A stretch of DNA of 64,000 bases. Origin: Betaproteobacteria bacterium. GTDB lineage: Bacteria; Pseudomonadota; Gammaproteobacteria; Burkholderiales; Burkholderiaceae_C. This document shows, piece by piece, positions 47,137-56,500 of the stretch (position 1 is the first letter of the stretch; the number at the start of each line of letters is the position of its first letter). The DNA is taken from NCBI GenBank assembly GCA_025356445.1, contig JANXSZ010000024.1, positions 111,928 through 175,927 of the forward strand. The letters are read 5' to 3'. The position numbers and the translations under genes are program-made. Below the pieces are notes generated by a model, which worked only from the letters and a program-made list of their open reading frames with translations, ran no database searches and was not told the DNA's origin.

Positions 47137-47880
47137 ATGAAAATTGAAGATGTGCGTGCCAAGGCATTTGCCATGCCGCTGACCAATCCGTCTTACCCAC
47201 CGCCACCGTACCGCTTTTACAACCGCGAATACATCGTCATCACTTACCGCACCGACATTGACGCCTTGCGGGCGGTGGTGCCTGAGCCGCTAGAGATCAC
47301 CGACCCTGTCGTCAAGTACGAGTTCATCCGTATGCCGGACTCCACGGGTTTTGGCGACTACACCGAATCAGGCCAGGTCATTCCCGTGCACTACCAGGGC
47401 AAGCCCGGTGGCTATGTGCATTCGATGTACCTGGACGACGACGCGCCAATTTCGGGTGGCCGTGAGATTTGGGGTTTCCCCAAGAAACTCGCCTGCCCCA
47501 AAATCTCGCATGAGGGTGAGGTGATTGTTGGCACGCTGGACTGCGGCAGTTTGCGCTGTGCCGTAGGCACCATGGGCTACAAGCACAGGGTGATCGACAG
47601 TGCAGCGGTGCAAAAATCCATGCTGGAACCCAGCTACTTGCTGAAAATCATCCCGCATGTGGACGGCTCGCCGCGCATTTTGGAGCTGGTGCGCTACTAC
47701 CTTGAAGACGTGCAAGTCAAAGGTGCCTGGACAGGGCCAGCGGCACTGGAGTTGTTCCAGCACGTCACCGTGGACGTGGCCAAACTGCCGGTGCGAGAGG
47801 TGATTTCAGCCACCCATTTTGTGGCTGATCTGACGCTGGGCCTGGGCGAAGTCGTTCACGACTATTTGGCCACGCCTTAA
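47137..47880 (+). CDS. adc: Acetoacetate decarboxylase
   Basis: Converts acetoacetate to acetone and CO2 through a lysine Schiff base. 247 residues from ATG 47137 ([25 protein letters not shown]). The active-site block [10 protein letters not shown] is exact, with Schiff-base Lys116 and the neighbouring Lys117. Other family features are YxxREYxxITYRTD and VVPEPLE near 45-52. It follows 3-hydroxybutyrate dehydrogenase in what looks like a two-gene operon. The start lies in GCTATGAAAATTGAAG, which also surrounds the recJ start. The stop is 15 bases from the convergent aminotransferase gene. Confidence 0.95.
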   Translation: MKIEDVRAKAFAMPLTNPSYPPPPYRFYNREYIVITYRTDIDALRAVVPEPLEITDPVVKYEFIRMPDSTGFGDYTESGQVIPVHYQGKPGGYVHSMYLDDDAPISGGREIWGFPKKLACPKISHEGEVIVGTLDCGSLRCAVGTMGYKHRVIDSAAVQKSMLEPSYLLKIIPHVDGSPRILELVRYYLEDVQVKGAWTGPAALELFQHVTVDVAKLPVREVISATHFVADLTLGLGEVVHDYLATP

Positions 47881-47895
47881 AAAGGCCTGATTCGT

Positions 47896-49101
47896 CTACA
47901 GCTTCGCCAACCGCGACAAGGCAAGCTGTAGCGTCTCATCCTTCTTGGCAAAGCAAAACCGCACCACATGCTGGTCAAACCCGTTGCCGTAAAACGCGGA
48001 CAACGGGATCGCGGCCACACCGATTTCACGGGTCAGCCATTGGCAGAAATCGGCTTCTGGCAGATCGCGCTCAGCCACTTTGAGCGCTGAAATATCCACG
48101 CACTGAAAGTAGCTGCCGGTGCTGGGCAGCAGTTTGAAGGCTGTGTTGGCCAAACCCGCACGGAACAGATCGCGTTTGCGCTGGTAGAACGCGGGTAATT
48201 CCAGGTGCGGCTGCGGGTTGGCCATGTAGCTGGCCAGCGCGTGCTGCACTGGCGTATTCACCGTGAACACATTGAACTGATGCACCTTGCGGAACTCGGC
48301 CATCAGCGCTGCGGGTGCCGCCACGTAGCCTACCTTCCAGCCTGTCACGTGGTAGGTTTTGCCAAAGCTGCTGACGATGAAGGCGCGTGCCGCCAACCCA
48401 GGGAAGCGGGCCGCACTTTGGTGCAGTGCCCCGTCAAACACCATGTGCTCGTACACCTCGTCGCTGATGAGCAGGATGTCGGTGGGGGCCAGCAGGTCCT
48501 GCAAGGTCAGCATGTCGGCTTTGCTCCACACCGTGGCGCTGGGGTTGTGCGGGCTGTTGACGAGGATGGCGCGGGTGCGCGGCGTGATGGCGGCGCTGAT
48601 CTTGTCGAAATCGGGGCGGAAGGTGCCAGGCGTCAAGGGGACGCGAACCACTTTGCCGCCAGCCAGCTCGATGTTGGGCACGTAGCTGTCGTAGCACGGC
48701 TCCAGCACGATCACTTCGTCACCGGGGTGTACGACGGCCAGGATGATGGTGATGATGGCTTGCGTAGCACCGGCTGTGATGGTGATTTCGCTGTTGGCGC
48801 TGTACTGGTGGCCATACATTGCTGCGATTTTGGTAGCAACGGCTTCACGCAGCACAGGTACGCCGGGCATGGGTGGGTACTGGTTCAGGCCGTCCTGCAT
48901 AGCCTGTGTGACGGCGTTCACCAGGGCCGGATCGCAGTTGAAGTCCGGGAAGCCCTGGCCCAGATTGACCGCCCCGGTCTCGGCGGCCAGTGTGGACATC
49001 ACCGTGAAAATCGTGGTGCCCACGGCGGGAAGCTTGGTGGTGAGTGGAGGGGTGCGTGGTTGCGCGTGTAGGGCAGTGTTCATGGTGTCCATCCTGGTCA
49101 T
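47896..49101 (-). CDS. PLP-dependent aminotransferase, methionine aminotransferase type
   Basis: 401 residues, fold-type I class I/II aminotransferase. NLGQGFPDFNCDPALVNAV, QYPPMPGVPVLREAVA, ILVNSPHNPSATVW, DEVYEHMVFDG and the pyridoxal-phosphate lysine in VSSFGKTYHVTGWKVGY are visible. The GQGFPDF start and SFGKTYHVTGWK fit the methionine aminotransferase (YbdL) / kynurenine aminotransferase group. The ATG at 49101 overlaps the stop of the CysB-family regulator (ATGA); ATGs three and six codons later are alternatives. A link to sulfur metabolism is plausible because of that regulator, but is inferred. Confidence 0.85.
   Translation of the reverse strand: MTRMDTMNTALHAQPRTPPLTTKLPAVGTTIFTVMSTLAAETGAVNLGQGFPDFNCDPALVNAVTQAMQDGLNQYPPMPGVPVLREAVATKIAAMYGHQYSANSEITITAGATQAIITIILAVVHPGDEVIVLEPCYDSYVPNIELAGGKVVRVPLTPGTFRPDFDKISAAITPRTRAILVNSPHNPSATVWSKADMLTLQDLLAPTDILLISDEVYEHMVFDGALHQSAARFPGLAARAFIVSSFGKTYHVTGWKVGYVAAPAALMAEFRKVHQFNVFTVNTPVQHALASYMANPQPHLELPAFYQRKRDLFRAGLANTAFKLLPSTGSYFQCVDISALKVAERDLPEADFCQWLTREIGVAAIPLSAFYGNGFDQHVVRFCFAKKDETLQLALSRLAKL
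48821..48837. repeat. 17-base GCTGC...GTAGC near-palindrome
   Basis: GCTGCGATTTTGGTAGC inside the aminotransferase gene; on the coding strand it reads Ala-Thr-Lys-Ile-Ala-Ala. Confidence 0.6.
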
Positions 49102-50042
49102 AAGCCGTAGTCGTGGGTGGTGCCTGCGAGTGCTGTGGCAATCAGTTTGCGGTCAAGTCGGTCGCTCAGCAGTTCAGCGAATTTGAAGACAAAGTTGCGC
49201 AGGTAAGCGCTGCGTTTGAAGGCGACGCGGGCGATATTTTGGCCGAACAAATGGCCCACGGGGCGCACCACCAAATCGCCATTGCTGCCGTCTTCGCGCA
49301 CGGCCATCTCGGCGACGATGCCCACGCCCAGCCCGAGGCGCACATAGGTTTTGATCACGTCCGAGTCAATGGCTTCCAGCGCGATGCGGGGCACCAGCTT
49401 TTTGGCGGCAAAGGCGGTGTCGATGCGGGTGCGGCCTGTGAAGGAGGGGTGGTAGGTGATGATCGGCTCCAACGCAAGCTCTTCCAGCGTTACGCGCTCC
49501 TTTTTCGCGAGCGGATGGCCTTGCGGCATCACCAGCACGTGCTGCCATTCGTAGCAGGGCAGGGTGACGAGTTCGGGGAAATCAGAGAGTGATTCGGTGG
49601 CGATGCCGATCTCAGCGATTTCGTCAATCAGCATCCGCGCCACTTCGCGGGGGGAACCCTGGTGCAGGCTGACGTTCACCTTGGGGTAGGCCTCACGCAG
49701 TTTGGCTACCGGTATGGGCAGCACATAGCGTGCTTGCGTGTGGGTGGTGGCAATGCTCAGCGTGCCGCTGTCCTGGGCGCTGAACTGCTCGCCAATGCGC
49801 TTCAGATTGCCCAGTTCGCGCATGATGACTTCAATGCTTTGCAACACATGCTGACCGGGTTCTGTGACGCGTTTGAGGCGTTTGCCATGGCGCGAAAAAA
49901 TTTCAACGCCCAACTCTTCTTCCAGCTCAATGATGGCTTTGGACACACCGGGCTGCGAGGTGTGCAGTGCTTTGGCGGCTTCGGTGAGGTTCAGGTTGCG
50001 GCGAACAGCCTCTTGAACAAAGCGAAATTGGTGCAGGTTCAT
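49098..50042 (-). CDS. cysB: CysB-family LysR-type regulator
   Basis: 314 residues. The N-terminal winged helix (MNLHQFRFVQEAVRRNLNLTEAAKALHTSQPGVSKAIIELEEELG) and the effector domain (TTHTQARYVLPIPVAKLREAYPKVNVSLHQGSPREVARML, EAIDSDVIKTYVRLGLGVGIVAEMA) are characteristic of CysB/Cbl, which control sulfate assimilation in response to O-acetylserine or N-acetylserine. CysB and Cbl/SsuR-type regulators cannot be separated from sequence alone. The gene overlaps the aminotransferase by four bases. No sulfate assimilation genes are in the window, though the CbiX chelatase (siroheme) lies 7 kb away. Confidence 0.88.
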   Translation of the reverse strand: MNLHQFRFVQEAVRRNLNLTEAAKALHTSQPGVSKAIIELEEELGVEIFSRHGKRLKRVTEPGQHVLQSIEVIMRELGNLKRIGEQFSAQDSGTLSIATTHTQARYVLPIPVAKLREAYPKVNVSLHQGSPREVARMLIDEIAEIGIATESLSDFPELVTLPCYEWQHVLVMPQGHPLAKKERVTLEELALEPIITYHPSFTGRTRIDTAFAAKKLVPRIALEAIDSDVIKTYVRLGLGVGIVAEMAVREDGSNGDLVVRPVGHLFGQNIARVAFKRSAYLRNFVFKFAELLSDRLDRKLIATALAGTTHDYGL

Positions 50043-50151
50043 AACGAATTAATGCTGATAATGGTTTTTATTATGCTGTAAATGTCTATGGAGTGGCTGG
50101 TACTGGCTTCCGCGTGAGGCTGATTTCCCTGGTCTGCTAGCATCAGCCTCT

Positions 50152-50526
50152 ATGAAGCGTTGGATTATTGTGCTGTTGATTTTTGTCTTGCCCCTGCAAA
50201 TGAGCTGGGCAAACGGTCATCTGTGGAACAACACTGCCGCTGATTTATCGACCCTGTCTGCGGGTGAACCTCGCCACACCCATGTTGATGACGTGGACCG
50301 CACGGACGGTGCGCACCCGGGTGATGGCCATGGTGCTGCTGACCCATTGACCGCTGAAGAACACGCCAGTGCCCACGCGCATGACGGCTTGCACTACGTG
50401 CTGTTGCCGCTGTGCACCACGCTGTGCCTACCCCAAACCAGTGCTGCGCACCGTGCGCAAGTGATGCCACTGCGCTTAGACCGTCCAACCCCTCGCCTGG
50501 ATCGCCCGCAGTGGCACCCCGCCTGA
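50152..50526 (+). CDS. Histidine-rich periplasmic protein, CzcI-like
   Basis: 124 residues with a signal peptide (MKRWIIVLLIFVLPLQMSWA). The mature part holds 14 histidines in clusters (HTHVDD, AHPGDGHGAAD, EEHASAHAHDGLHY), suited to metal binding, and a Cys pair (LCTTLCLPQ). It precedes czcC, the position of czcI in heavy-metal efflux operons. CzcI is thought to modulate metal resistance; its exact action is not settled. The identification is by position, size and composition. Confidence 0.65.
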   Translation: MKRWIIVLLIFVLPLQMSWANGHLWNNTAADLSTLSAGEPRHTHVDDVDRTDGAHPGDGHGAADPLTAEEHASAHAHDGLHYVLLPLCTTLCLPQTSAAHRAQVMPLRLDRPTPRLDRPQWHPA

Positions 50527-50533
50527 GGGCGGG

Positions 50534-50569
50534 CCGCTACTTTTCAAACTTTTCCCTGTTTTGTAGCGG
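50534..50569. repeat. CCGCTAC/GTAGCGG inverted repeat between czcI-like gene and czcC
   Basis: Seven-base arms 22 bases apart. The inner parts (GCTACTTTT and TTTTGTAGC) resemble a stretched version of the 17-base palindrome family. Confidence 0.4.
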
Positions 50570-50573
50570 TTCG

Positions 50574-50604
50574 CCGAAGTGTCATTGTTTTTTGACTTTC
50601 GGAG
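50574..50604 (+). promoter_or_regulatory. Hairpin abutting the czcC ribosome-binding site
   Basis: CCGAAGTGTCA (50574-50584) can pair imperfectly with TGACTTTCGG (50593-50602) around a T-rich loop. The 3' arm ends inside GGAG (50601-50604), the ribosome-binding sequence of czcC, so folding could reduce access to it. Confidence 0.35.
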
Positions 50605-50610
50605 AACTGA

Positions 50611-51885
50611 ATGCGAACCTTTTTTTGGCGGCCATGGGTCGCTGTGGGTCTGTGCAGTGCGGGGCTTCTCAGCCCCAGCCACGCCCACGACACTTTCAAT
50701 ATTGCGCTGAATTTGGCCGACGCGCTGGACGCGGCGTGGGCGCAAAGCCCGCAGTCGCAAGCCCACACGAACAGAAAAACCGAGTTAACTGCCCGCAGTG
50801 CCGCTGCCCAGGCGCTGTTTGCCGGCCCACCCCGGCTGGGATTCGTCCACCGCACCGACCGCATTGGCAGCCGTGCGGGTCTGCGCGACTACGAAGCCGA
50901 ACTTGCCGTGCCGCTGTGGAACCCTGGCGTGCGCCAGCCTACGCAGGGGGCGGCCAGTGCTGACCAATGGCTTTTTGAGGGCCAGCAACGTGCCGCCAAG
51001 CTCAGGCTGGCGGGCCAGTTGCGTGAATTGGCCGCACTGGTGGCCTTGCAACACAGCGAGTTTGACGTGGCAGACCACAAACTCATCGACGCTCATGTGC
51101 TAGCCCAGGATGTGGCCCGGCGCTACCGTGCGGGCGATGTGGCCCGGGTCGATAGCCTGCAAGCGCAGACGCAGGTGTACCAGGCAGAACTGCTGAAAGC
51201 ACAGGCGCAGAACCAGCTCACCCTGCTGCAAACCCAGTGGGCCGCGTTGACCGGTGAGGCCACGGTGTCTGTGCTGGACGAATCTTTGGGTGTGCCTGGC
51301 CCTTCTTCGACCATCTCCGCTACCGCTGCGCTGACTTCCTCCAACTCATTGCCTATCCCCCATCCCTTGGCGATCGAGGCGCGGGCCGGGGTGGAATCCG
51401 CACTCGCCCGCCTCGCCTTGGCACAGGCCGACCAGCGTGACCCGGTGGAACTGGGTGTGGGCCTGGCCCGCGACCGCAGTGCGGACGGCTCGCCCCCCAA
51501 CAGCAGTTTGCGCTTGGCGCTGCGCATTCCCTTGGGCGGCGATCAGCGCAATGCTGCCAAGCTGGCCGCTGCCCGTGCAGAACTGGATGCCCAGCAGGCC
51601 CGTGCTGATGCGGTGACACGCCAACTGCAAGCTGCCATTCAGGCTGCCGAGGCCAGCCTCGCCAATGCCCGCAGCACCGAGGCCGTCGCCACGCAGCGTG
51701 CGTTGGTCAGCGCCGAAGTGCAGACGCTGATCGCCAAAAGCTACCGCTTGGGCCAAAGCGATTTACCCACCCGGCTGCGCGCTGAGCATGAGAAGTACGA
51801 CGCTGACCTCACCCTTTACCGTGCCCGCACCGAAGTGCGCATCGCCATTTCCCGCCTCAACCAAGCCTATGGACTGCTGCCATGA
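50611..51885 (+). CDS. czcC: Outer-membrane efflux protein CzcC-like (TolC family)
   Basis: 424 residues. Signal peptide RPWVAVGLCSAGLLSPSHA, then two OEP repeats rich in long Ala/Gln helices (LRLAGQLRELAALVALQHSEFDVADHKLIDAHVLAQDVARRYRAG and DALTRQLQAAIQAAEASLANARSTEAVA-like). It forms the outer-membrane channel of a tripartite RND metal efflux pump. Gene order channel-adaptor-pump (C-B-A) is that of czc/cnr operons. The stop overlaps the adaptor start (ATGA). Confidence 0.88.
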   Translation: MRTFFWRPWVAVGLCSAGLLSPSHAHDTFNIALNLADALDAAWAQSPQSQAHTNRKTELTARSAAAQALFAGPPRLGFVHRTDRIGSRAGLRDYEAELAVPLWNPGVRQPTQGAASADQWLFEGQQRAAKLRLAGQLRELAALVALQHSEFDVADHKLIDAHVLAQDVARRYRAGDVARVDSLQAQTQVYQAELLKAQAQNQLTLLQTQWAALTGEATVSVLDESLGVPGPSSTISATAALTSSNSLPIPHPLAIEARAGVESALARLALAQADQRDPVELGVGLARDRSADGSPPNSSLRLALRIPLGGDQRNAAKLAAARAELDAQQARADAVTRQLQAAIQAAEASLANARSTEAVATQRALVSAEVQTLIAKSYRLGQSDLPTRLRAEHEKYDADLTLYRARTEVRIAISRLNQAYGLLP

Positions 51886-53579
51886 ACGTATTTTTCAAGC
51901 CTTTTAGCCCTTATGCGCTTGCCCAATGGGCTATGACAGCTATTATTTTGGTAGCGTTTCATATGGCGAGCCTGGCCGGTGAGGGGCATGACCACGGGCC
52001 AGCGCCTGCGCCCAGTGCCACGGGGTCATCTTCGGCCCATGTCGCTCCCCGTTTCGCACCCCGCTTTGAAGCCCATTCTGACCGCCTGGAAGCCGTCGGC
52101 ACGCTCGCCAACGGTGAGTTGAGTGTGTTGGTTGACCGCTACGACACCAATGCCCCTGTGCTGCAAGCCCAGGTGGCGTTGGTGTCGGGCAACACCAGGC
52201 TGGTGGGCGGCTTTCATGCGGACATAGGCGACTACAGCTTTTCCGACAAGCCGTTCCTGGAACCTGGCACCTACCTGATCACGCTGACCGTTCAATCTGG
52301 GAGCGACACTGACACGCTGGCGGCTGAGTTGGTCGTGCCCGAACTCGCGCATGACGCTGCGGACAACGCCGCCGTAGCGCGACCGTGGTTGCGTGCAGCG
52401 GGTTATGCCGCTATGGCACTGGTGGTGGTGCTGCTGCTGGTTGTCGTTTGGACTCGTCGTGGTTCAATTGCTTTTAAATTCATAGCTGCTGTAGCTTTCG
52501 GATTGTGCACAACAGCCAGTTTTGATGCTTTTTCAGGGGAAGGCCATGACCACGGCGAAGCCCCGCCTGCCGCCAATGGCACAGGCCCCAAGCGCCAGCC
52601 TGATGGATCGGTGTTTCTGCCCAAATTGTCTCAGCGTCAACTGGGCGTGCAAACCGTCATCGTGCAGATCAGCAGCCAGCCTGCCACGGTGGAATTGACC
52701 GGTCGTGTGGTGGCTGACCCGAACGCGGGTGGCCGCGTGCAACCTCTTCAAGCCGGTCGCATCGAAGCAGGGCCCCGTGGCTTGCCGCAGTTGGGCCAGG
52801 CGGTGAAAAAGGGCGAGGTGCTGGCCGTGGTGCGTTCGTCTGTCAGTGCCATAGAGCGCAGCAACCAGCAGGCGCTGATCGCTGAGTTGAACGCCAGTTT
52901 GGAGCTGGCCCGCAAACGCAGCGCACGGTTGGTGCAACTGGAGGGCACGGTGCCGCAAAAAGACCTGGAAGCCGCACAGGCCGAGGTGGGCAGTTTGACG
53001 AAGCGCCTCGCCGCCCTGAGCCCCAGCGTATCGGCCACAGAATCGCTGCTGGCGCCGGTGTCTGGCGTGATTGCGGCGGCGAACGTGGTGGCAGGGCAGG
53101 TTGTGGACGCCCGCGAGCTGCTGTTTGACATCGTAGACCCCACACGGCTGCGGGTAGAGGCCCATGCGTTTGATGCCAGCTTGCTGGGTCACATTGCCAG
53201 TGCTTACGCCGTGCCCGCACCGGGTACACGCATCGCTTTGCAATTTGTCGGAGCGGGGCGCACGCTGGTGGAGGGTGCGATTCCCTTGCAGTTTCGCACC
53301 ACCGGCCCGCCAACTTTTCCCTTGGCCATCCACCAGCCTGTCAAGGTGCTGGTGCAAACGTCAGAGCAGCTCAAAGGCTGGGTGCTGCCCACCGCCGCGC
53401 TGGTCAAAAGTGCCAGCAACCAGGACACCGTGTGGGTACACACCGGTGCCGAGCAGTTCGTGCCACGCACGGTGCGCTTTGCCCCGTTGGATGGCGCTCG
53501 CGTGTCGGTGCTGGACGGCCTGAATTCGGGCGACCGGGTGGTGACGCAAGGCGCACCGCTGGTCAACCAAGTGCGCTGA
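51882..53579 (+). CDS. czcB: RND efflux periplasmic adaptor CzcB-like, with extended N-terminus
   Basis: 565 residues, longer than usual adaptors (about 380-520). Residues 1-30 are a signal peptide, then LAGEGHDHG (31-39), a beta-rich periplasmic domain to 165, a membrane helix at about 174-190, a second hydrophobic segment at 198-212 and a second SGEGHDHG (218-225). From 245 the normal adaptor follows: LSQRQLGVQTVIV, lipoyl halves (GRVVADPNAGGRVQPLQAGRIEAGPRGLPQLGQAVKKGEVLAVV and SATESLLAPVSGVIAAANVVAGQVV) around an alpha hairpin, beta-barrel and membrane-proximal parts. The duplicated GEGHDHG looks like a metal-binding fusion: a small membrane protein joined to the adaptor. Two 17-base repeat copies encode parts of its two hydrophobic leaders. 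Confidence 0.88.
   Translation: MNVFFKPFSPYALAQWAMTAIILVAFHMASLAGEGHDHGPAPAPSATGSSSAHVAPRFAPRFEAHSDRLEAVGTLANGELSVLVDRYDTNAPVLQAQVALVSGNTRLVGGFHADIGDYSFSDKPFLEPGTYLITLTVQSGSDTDTLAAELVVPELAHDAADNAAVARPWLRAAGYAAMALVVVLLLVVVWTRRGSIAFKFIAAVAFGLCTTASFDAFSGEGHDHGEAPPAANGTGPKRQPDGSVFLPKLSQRQLGVQTVIVQISSQPATVELTGRVVADPNAGGRVQPLQAGRIEAGPRGLPQLGQAVKKGEVLAVVRSSVSAIERSNQQALIAELNASLELARKRSARLVQLEGTVPQKDLEAAQAEVGSLTKRLAALSPSVSATESLLAPVSGVIAAANVVAGQVVDARELLFDIVDPTRLRVEAHAFDASLLGHIASAYAVPAPGTRIALQFVGAGRTLVEGAIPLQFRTTGPPTFPLAIHQPVKVLVQTSEQLKGWVLPTAALVKSASNQDTVWVHTGAEQFVPRTVRFAPLDGARVSVLDGLNSGDRVVTQGAPLVNQVR
51939..51955. repeat. 17-base GCTAT...GTAGC near-palindrome (best copy)
   Basis: GCTATTATTTTGGTAGC in the signal-peptide part of the efflux adaptor gene, read as Ala-Ile-Ile-Leu-Val-Ala. 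Confidence 0.65.
52470..52486. repeat. 17-base GCTTT...ATAGC near-palindrome
   Basis: GCTTTTAAATTCATAGC in the second hydrophobic segment of the same gene, read as Ala-Phe-Lys-Phe-Ile-Ala. Confidence 0.6.
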
Positions 53580-53591
53580 AGGGAAGCACTC

Positions 53592-56500
53592 ATGTTTGAC
53601 AAACTGGTTTATTCCGCGCTGCACCACCGGCTGATGGTGCTGGTGGTGGCTGCTGTGTTATTGATTTACGGTGCTTTTTCGCTCACACGCTTGCCCGTGG
53701 ACGTGTTCCCTGACCTGAACAAACCCACCGTCACGCTGCAAGCCGAGGCGGGCGGCATGGCCCCAGAGGAGGTGGAGCAACTCATCACCTTCCCGCTGGA
53801 AACCGCGATGGGGGGCTTGCCCGGGGTGGAGAGTGTGCGTTCCATCTCCAGCATGGGTCTGGCTTTCGTCTACATCACTTTTGACTGGAAAACGGACATC
53901 TACCGTGCTCGCCAGATGGTGGGCGAGCGCCTTTCCACGGTGCGCGAGCAATTGCCTGCTGGCGTGACGCATGTGGGCATGGGGCCGGTCAGCTCCATCA
54001 TGGGGGAGATCATGCTGCTGGCGCTGCCGATTGATGTGGCCCAAACCACACCGATGGCGGTGCGTGAGTACGCTGATTTTGTGCTGCGCCCGCGTTTGCT
54101 GACCCTCCCCGGCGTGGCGCAGGTGGTACCCATTGGCGGCGAGGTGCGCCAGTACCAGGTGCAGCCTGACACCGCCCGCATGGCTGCACTGGGCGTGACG
54201 GTGGAAGCGATTGCCGATGCCGTGAAGAACTTTTCTGGCAACACCAGCGGTGGCTTTGTGGAACTCAATGGCCGTGAGTACCTGATTCGCAACCTGGGTC
54301 GCACCCTGCGGCTGGACGATTTGCAGCACCTCCCCGTGGCCTACCGCAACCAACGGGCAGTGCAGCTCAGTCAGGTGGCAAACGTCACCTTTGCCCCGGC
54401 AATACGGCGTGGCGACGCGGGCCTGAACGGCCAGCCCGCCGTGATTTTGGGCATCCAAAAACAACCTGCTGCGGACACCGTCAAGTTGACAAAGCAGGTG
54501 GAAGAAGCCTTGGGGCAGCTGGAAAAAAGCTTGCCCGCCGGCATGGGTAAGCCCAAAGTCACCATGCGCCAAGCCAGTTTCATTGAGGCTTCCATTTCCA
54601 CGTTGCAAGCCAAGCTGATGACCGCTGCTGCCGTGGTGGCCGTGGTGCTGTATTTCTTTTTGATGAACCTGCGAACCACGGTGATCTCGCTGGCGGCGAT
54701 TCCGGTGTCCATTTTGGCCACGGTGTTGGTGTTCCAGTACTTTGGCCTTTCCATCAACACCATGACGCTGGGGGGCTTGACGATTGCCACTGGCGAGCTG
54801 GTGGACGATGCCGTGGTGGGCGTTGAGAACGTGTTGCGCCGCATGAAAGAAAACCGCCTGGCGGCTGCTGGAGAGCGCTTGTCACCGCTGGCCTTGGTGG
54901 CCAAAGCCACGCTGGAAGTGCGTTCGGTGATTGTGCTGGCCACCGTCATCACGGCACTGGTGCTGCTGCCGCTGTTCTTTTTGCCGGGTGTGGAAGGCCG
55001 TTTGATGCAGCCGCTGGCGGTAGCCTACATCGTATCGCTGCTGGCATCCATGCTGGTGTCCGTCACGTTGACGCCGGTGATGGCGTATTACCTGTTGCCG
55101 CGCATGACCTCGCTTGGGCAAGGTGACACGCGGGTTCAGGTCTGGGTCAAAGCCCGCTATGCCAAGCTGCTGCCAGCGGTGCTGCGCACGCCGCGCCGCT
55201 GGCTGGCCACCGCAGCTGGGGCTGTGCTGTTGGCGGGAGCTGCTGTACCGTTGTTCCCCACCACGTTTTTGCCTCCGTTCAACGAGGGTGTGGCGCTGGT
55301 CGGCTTGCGCTTGAACCCTGGCACCACGTTGGCCGAGACGGCACGCTTGGGCACCTTGGCGGAAAACGCCTTGCGTGGTGTGCCGGAGGTGGTGCACGTA
55401 GGCCGCCGGTCTGGCCGGGCGGAGTTGGACGAACATGCAGAGGGCGTGCATGTGTCTGAGTTGGACGTGCGGCTCAAGCGCAGTGCGCGCAGCGTGGAGG
55501 CCATTTATGCCGACATGCGCCAGCGCCTCGGTAGCCTGCCTGCGGCGATCAGCATAGGCCAACCCATCAGCCACCGCATCGACCACATGTTGTCGGGCGT
55601 GCGTGCGTCCATTGCTGTCAAGATTTACGGCGATGACCTGGACACCCTGCGCGGGCAGGCCGAAGCGCTGCGTCAACGCCTCAGCCGCATTGAAGGCCTG
55701 GTGGATGTGGAGGTGGAAAAGCAGGTGCTGACGCCGCAAATCAAAATCCGCGTGGACTACGACCGTGCCGCCCAATATGGGCTGGCAGCGCCCAAGCTGT
55801 TGCAAGAGCTGCAAACGCTGGTCGATGGCGAGCGCCTGAGCCAAGTGGTGGAGGGCAGCCGCCGGTTCAATCTGGTGCTGCGCTTGCCGGAATCGGCGCG
55901 TGGCATGGACGGGTTGAAGCAGCTGATGATCGACACGCCAGCCGGTCGCGTGCCGTTGGCGCAATTGGCCACGCTGGAGGAGTCCGATGGTCCCAACCAA
56001 ATCAGCCGTGACGATGGGCGGCGGCGCATCGTGCTTTCGGCCAACGCGCAGGGCCGTGCCCTCAGTGCCGTGGTGGCGGACATCCGCACTGCTACGGGTG
56101 AGTTCAAGCTGCCCGAGGCTTACTTCATCACGCTGGGTGGGCAGTTCCAGGCGCAAGAAGACGCCAGCCGCTTGATCGGTCTGCTGTCGCTGGTCTCTGC
56201 TGCTCTGATTTTTTTGCTGCTGTACGCACGCTACCGTTCTGGCGTGCTGGCGGCCATCGTGATGGCGAATATTCCGCTGGCGCTTGTGGGGGCAGTAGCG
56301 GGGCTGTGGCTGTCAGGTCAACCCCTGTCGGTGGCGGCGCTGGTGGGCTTCATCACGCTGGCGGGCATCGCTATTCGCAACGGTATTTTGAAGGTGTCGC
56401 ACTACATCAACCTGTGTGCCCATGAAGGGGTGCATTTTGGCGATGCGATGTTGCTGCGTGGTTCGCTGGAGCGCTTGACCCCTGTGCTGATGACCGCATT

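Noticed and set aside
54882..56156. 424-residue minus-strand frame opposite czcA
   Set aside because: Gln/His/Arg-rich shadow of a conserved RND pump.
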